Part shown: positions 61,121 to 64,000 of the stretch, in pieces | Layout: each line of letters opens with the position of its first letter | Position numbering within the stretch: position 1 is the first letter of the stretch | Source: an uncultured Sphingomonadaceae bacterium | GTDB lineage: Bacteria; Pseudomonadota; Alphaproteobacteria; Sphingomonadales; Sphingomonadaceae | Length of the DNA: 64,000 nucleotides | Assembly: GCA_913060895.1 (NCBI GenBank) | Contig: CAJXSN010000007.1 | Location: 1 to 64,000 of the forward strand | Direction of reading: 5' to 3' | Translations under genes and position numbers: made by a program | Notes under the pieces: model-generated | Seen by the model: only the letters and a program-made list of their open reading frames with translations | Database searches by the model: none | Told to the model about the DNA's origin: nothing

Positions 61121-61429
61121 ATGGATATGAATACTAACGATTCCCTGGATCAATTGGACGATGCCGTGGCAGCGGCAGCTTTCCGCCGTCTGGTCCGCCA
61201 TTTGCAGCACCGGCACGACGCGCAGAATATCGATCTTATGGGGCTGTCTGGTTTTTGCCGGAATTGTCTGGCCGACTGGATCAGGGATGCCGGATATGAT
61301 GGCGACAAGGCGCAGGCGCGCGAACTGATTCACGGTATGCCACAGGACGAATGGAAGGCGACCCGCCAGACGCCTGCCACGGATGAGCAACTGGCGCGGA
61401 TGAAGGATAGCGTTGCAAAAAACGGGTAG
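61121..61429 (+). CDS. DUF1244 domain protein
   Basis: A 102-residue protein. Three in-frame ATGs lie close together; AAGGACG is best spaced for the one at 61121. It carries the DUF1244 core [32 protein letters not shown] with a CxxC pair that may bind metal, then GMPQDEWKA. The family is small, alphaproteobacterial and gammaproteobacterial, and uncharacterised. It is 100 bases ahead of gapR and probably in one transcript with it. Confidence 0.88.
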   Translation: MDMNTNDSLDQLDDAVAAAAFRRLVRHLQHRHDAQNIDLMGLSGFCRNCLADWIRDAGYDGDKAQARELIHGMPQDEWKATRQTPATDEQLARMKDSVAKNG

Positions 61430-61529
61430 GATAACTGGCAGGATTGATCCGCAACCGGTTCACCCGCTCCGACAGGCTCGCTACAGCGCGGCCAACCGAT
61501 TCCTTTCCCAATATGCCGGAGCTAAAAAC

Positions 61530-61778
61530 ATGGCCGATACCGATGCCAATTCCACAGACGATCGCCTGCGTCTTTTGATTGAGCGGATCGAGCGTCTCGA
61601 AGAAGAGAAAAAGGGCATCGCCGACGATATTCGCGACGTTTACGCCGAGGCGAAGGCCGTTGGTTACGACCCCAAGATCATGCGCCAGATCGTGCGTCTG
61701 CGCAAAATGAAGCCGGATGATCGCAGCGAGCAGGATATGCTGCTCGACACCTACAAAAACGCGCTGGGTATGGTCTGA
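61530..61778 (+). CDS. gapR: Nucleoid-associated protein GapR (DUF2312)
   Basis: An 82-residue helical DNA-binding protein. The core [49 protein letters not shown] is the DUF2312 domain; in Caulobacter it binds overtwisted AT-rich DNA ahead of forks and helps replication and cell-cycle control. GGAG lies nine bases before the ATG. It and ctrA are both cell-cycle proteins but are 56 kb apart. Confidence 0.93.
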   Translation: MADTDANSTDDRLRLLIERIERLEEEKKGIADDIRDVYAEAKAVGYDPKIMRQIVRLRKMKPDDRSEQDMLLDTYKNALGMV

Positions 61779-61810
61779 CCGGTCAGACTTCGGGCCGGCT
61801 CGAGCAGTGC

Positions 61811-62608
61811 TCAGCCGGCAGGGAGCCCCGTCTGCGCCATCAGCAGCACCAGAGCGACGGCCGTACCATTATGCATCATGTGCAGCAGTATCGCTGCCCA
61901 TAATCCGTATTGCACACGGGCATAGCCGAACAGGGTACCTGCCACGAATTGCGGAATGACGAGCGGCAGCAGGATATACAGCGCGCCATCCTGATAATTG
62001 GTCAGGTGCACCGCTCCGAAAACCAGTGCTACCAGCCAGAAAATGACCGGAAAACCGCTTGTGAACCAAGGCATTGGCCCTCGTCTGCGCCAGCGCCACA
62101 GGGCTGCTCCGGCCAGTGCCAGCAGCAACGCGGTAAGCGCGCCCAACCCGGCAGTCGCGGCTGCCCCATCGGCATAGACTGCCGCAGGCGCGAGGAAAAT
62201 TGCCGCTGCGCCAAGTGCACTGGCCACAATATGCCCCGGCCTGCCCGACAGCCAGCTGCGGAACGCCAGCTCTTCCATGAATGGAGCGCCCAAAACGACG
62301 AATGCGATGAAGCCGGGTGCCAGCTCCATTTCATTGAGCGTATTGGTCGGAAGTTCAAATCCCGCCGCCACAACCGCCATAGCGATGATGCCCAGCACGC
62401 TCATCGCAGCGAAATCTACACCGTACAGACGCAGGACACCGCGCAGGCTCTCCATACCGATCCCTGTGGCACGTATTGGCGCGACCGGGCGGCGCAGGAA
62501 GGCGCGCAGCGGCAACCGGCCAGCCTCTGGCAGATTGTCCGCCACAGCGTTCTCCATAGGGGGCTCGCGCAAATCGGGCGCAGTCGGGGTTGAGGGATGC
62601 GGGGTCAT
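61811..62608 (-). CDS. CPBP-family intramembrane metalloprotease
   Basis: A 265-residue membrane protein of the CAAX-protease/bacteriocin-processing family. The three conserved motifs are visible: EExxxR (MEELAFRSWL), FxxxH (FGAVHLTNYQ) and HxxxN (HMMHNGTA). Six to seven membrane helices are likely. The first 40 residues are polar; the start may be the ATG at residue 18. The substrate is unknown. It is convergent with gapR and divergent from yebC. Confidence 0.88.
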   Translation of the reverse strand: MTPHPSTPTAPDLREPPMENAVADNLPEAGRLPLRAFLRRPVAPIRATGIGMESLRGVLRLYGVDFAAMSVLGIIAMAVVAAGFELPTNTLNEMELAPGFIAFVVLGAPFMEELAFRSWLSGRPGHIVASALGAAAIFLAPAAVYADGAAATAGLGALTALLLALAGAALWRWRRRGPMPWFTSGFPVIFWLVALVFGAVHLTNYQDGALYILLPLVIPQFVAGTLFGYARVQYGLWAAILLHMMHNGTAVALVLLMAQTGLPAG

Positions 62609-62663
62609 GCGGCTATTGGCATCGGCCTAGACTTTTCCTCTTACGAATTGGTGCACATATCCG

Positions 62664-63410
62664 ATGGCAGGCCATTCCAAGTTTAAAAACATCATGCACC
62701 GCAAAGGTGCGCAGGACAAGAAACGGTCCAACCTGTTTTCCAAGCTGAGCCGCGAGATCACCGTGGCCGCGAAAATGGGCACGCCCGACCCCGACATGAA
62801 CCCGCGTCTGCGTCTGGCGGTTAACACCGCCAAGGGGCAATCCATGCCCAAGGACAATATCCAGCGCGCAATCGACAAGGCCACTGCTGGCGACGACGAG
62901 AATTACGAAGAGGTTCGCTACGAAGGCTATGGCCCCGGCGGCAGCGCCATCATCGTCGAGGCGTTGACCGACAATCGGAACCGCACCGCCACCAGCGTCC
63001 GCACCGCGTTCAGCAAGCATGGCGGCAATCTGGGTACGGAAGGCAGCGTGGCCCACGGATTCGAACGGCTCGGCTATATCGAATACGCCGCCGATGCAGG
63101 CACCGAGGACAAGGTTCTGGAAGCCGCGATGGAAGCGGGCGCAGAGGATATTGCCTCAACCGAAGACGGCCACGAAATCTGGACCGCGTTCGATGATTTG
63201 CATCAGGTCGCGACCGATCTGGAAAAGACGCTGGGCGAAGCCAAGGAAGTGAAGCTGGCATGGAAGCCGAACATCACTGTCGACATGGACGAGAAAGGCG
63301 CAAGCACCCTGCTTAAACTGATCGATGTTCTGGACGATGACGATGACGTGCAGACCGTTTGGGGCAATTACGATATTTCTGACGAGGTGATGGAGAAGCT
63401 GGAGGACTGA
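62664..63410 (+). CDS. yebC: YebC/PmpR-family regulatory protein
   Basis: A 248-residue protein starting [21 protein letters not shown], the family's exact opening. [21 protein letters not shown] and the acidic C-terminal part complete the match. Family members act as transcription regulators and have been linked to ribosome stalling at proline runs. It is placed right before ruvC, the usual order in proteobacteria, 10 bases apart. Confidence 0.95.
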   Translation: MAGHSKFKNIMHRKGAQDKKRSNLFSKLSREITVAAKMGTPDPDMNPRLRLAVNTAKGQSMPKDNIQRAIDKATAGDDENYEEVRYEGYGPGGSAIIVEALTDNRNRTATSVRTAFSKHGGNLGTEGSVAHGFERLGYIEYAADAGTEDKVLEAAMEAGAEDIASTEDGHEIWTAFDDLHQVATDLEKTLGEAKEVKLAWKPNITVDMDEKGASTLLKLIDVLDDDDDVQTVWGNYDISDEVMEKLED

Positions 63411-63420
63411 GGGGTCTTAG

Positions 63421-63894
63421 ATGACCCTGATACTTGGTCTTGACCCCTCTCTCACCTGTACTGGCTGGGGCATTATCCGGGTCGAGGGTTCGCGCCTGAT
63501 CCACATTGCCAATGGCCAGATTGCCACACCGGCAAAGGCTCCGATGGCAAAGCGGCTGGCGTTGCTCCAGCGCGGCGTTGCGCAGGCCATTGCCGATCAT
63601 GCGCCAGACCGCGCGGCGGCGGAAGAAGTATTCGCCAACAAGAACGCCCAGTCGACGCTGAAACTGGCGCAGGCCCGCGGCGCGGTGTTGGCCGCTTGCG
63701 GAATGGCGGATCTGAGCGTCAACGAACATGCCGCCCGGTTGGTCAAAAAGGCGGTTGTCGGAACGGGCGCGGCAGAAAAGACGCAGGTACAGGCGATGCT
63801 CAAAATCCTGCTGCCGGGGGTAGAAATCGCTGGAGCCGACGCGGCCGATGCGTTGGCAGTAGCGATTGCGGACGCGCATCTTTCAAGGGGCTGA
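63421..63894 (+). CDS. ruvC: Holliday junction resolvase RuvC
   Basis: A 157-residue endonuclease that resolves four-way junctions with RuvAB. The RNase H-like active site is present: Asp8 (LGLDPSLTCTGWG), Glu68/69 (AAEEVFANKNAQS) and the aspartates in GADAADALAVAIADAH. Normal length. It may be followed in the same operon by the gene cut at the window end, 3 bases later. Confidence 0.96.
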   Translation: MTLILGLDPSLTCTGWGIIRVEGSRLIHIANGQIATPAKAPMAKRLALLQRGVAQAIADHAPDRAAAEEVFANKNAQSTLKLAQARGAVLAACGMADLSVNEHAARLVKKAVVGTGAAEKTQVQAMLKILLPGVEIAGADAADALAVAIADAHLSRG

Positions 63895-63897
63895 GCG

Positions 63898-64000
63898 ATG
63901 TATCTGGTCGTCTTCCGCAATCGCAAACGGGCCGATGTCGACACCAATGCATATCTCGCCGATGCAGCCCGCATGGAAGCGATGGCGGCGGCGCAGCCGG
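63898..64000 (+). CDS. Antibiotic-biosynthesis-monooxygenase-fold protein (5' part only)
   Basis: Only the first 34 codons are visible: MYLVVFRNRKRADVDTNAYL, then ADAARMEAMAAAQP. This is the first beta strand and helix typical of ABM-fold proteins, in which such a YLVVFRxxxR strand opens a ferredoxin-like fold. The start follows ruvC by 3 bases. The rest lies beyond the window. Confidence 0.6.
   Translation, partial: MYLVVFRNRKRADVDTNAYLADAARMEAMAAAQP

Overview
The window is one stretch of a GC-rich alphaproteobacterial chromosome. Several things point to the order Sphingomonadales, most likely Erythrobacteraceae: the CtrA master regulator, DUF4167, DUF1244 and GapR (DUF2312) proteins, the alphaproteobacterial forms of Ppa, LptB and RpoC, and a bacterial Cdc48-type ATPase. 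The family-level placement is my inference. Almost everything is single-copy chromosomal gene content. I found no prophage, insertion sequence, CRISPR array, rRNA or tRNA. Bases 1-50 are not genomic: they are an Illumina Nextera i5/Tn5 adapter left on the contig end.

Left part (51-19,600): an aldehyde dehydrogenase, a DUF3592 membrane protein, an SLC13 permease, trmB, ctrA (with a GANTC site and a near-consensus CtrA site upstream), rpoN and lptB run on the minus strand. A possible structured RNA lies between ctrA and trmB. On the plus strand follow a small membrane protein, a BON-MscS channel, hisS, prfA-prmC, DUF4167, lnt and metK; ppa lies opposite. A GbsR/MarR-type regulator and a small membrane protein come next. 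Both have nearly the same inverted repeat just upstream.

Middle (19,600-46,250): a catabolic cluster on the minus strand (scoA, scoB, a nitronate monooxygenase-like flavoprotein, a class III CoA-transferase). Then an orphan plus-strand terminator that may end a small RNA, a Cdc48/VAT-type AAA+ ATPase, an MscS channel, polA, an acidic lipoprotein, a beta-lactamase-fold protein lacking the deacylation glutamate, and a host-attachment family protein. A translationally coupled phosphotransferase/acyl-CoA dehydrogenase pair has the same components as ACAD10/11 and LvaA/LvaC, which suggests 4-hydroxyacyl-CoA catabolism. A DUF305-LVIVD fusion, a DUF885 peptidase-like lipoprotein, groES-groEL with a variant CIRCE operator, another MscS channel, a MATE transporter, a PagL-like outer membrane protein and an alpha/beta hydrolase follow.

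Right part (46,250-64,000): rplJ-rplL point left while rpoB-rpoC point right, so the classical rplJL-rpoBC operon is split. Each half has its own leader: a long-range hairpin before rplJ, and a TTGACA promoter plus two mutually exclusive hairpins before rpoB. Then come a META-like lipoprotein, gltX, a tiny FlbD-like gene, pyk, DUF1244, gapR, a CPBP protease, yebC, ruvC and the 5' end of an ABM-fold monooxygenase-like gene cut by the window end.

The window is mainly core machinery: transcription (RpoB/C/N, CtrA), translation (HisS, GltX, RF1, PrmC, TrmB, L10, L7/L12), envelope (Lnt, LptB) and stress (GroES/EL, three MscS-type channels). No obvious undescribed multi-gene system stands out. The most promising unexplained signals are regulatory RNA candidates and operators in the intergenic regions.
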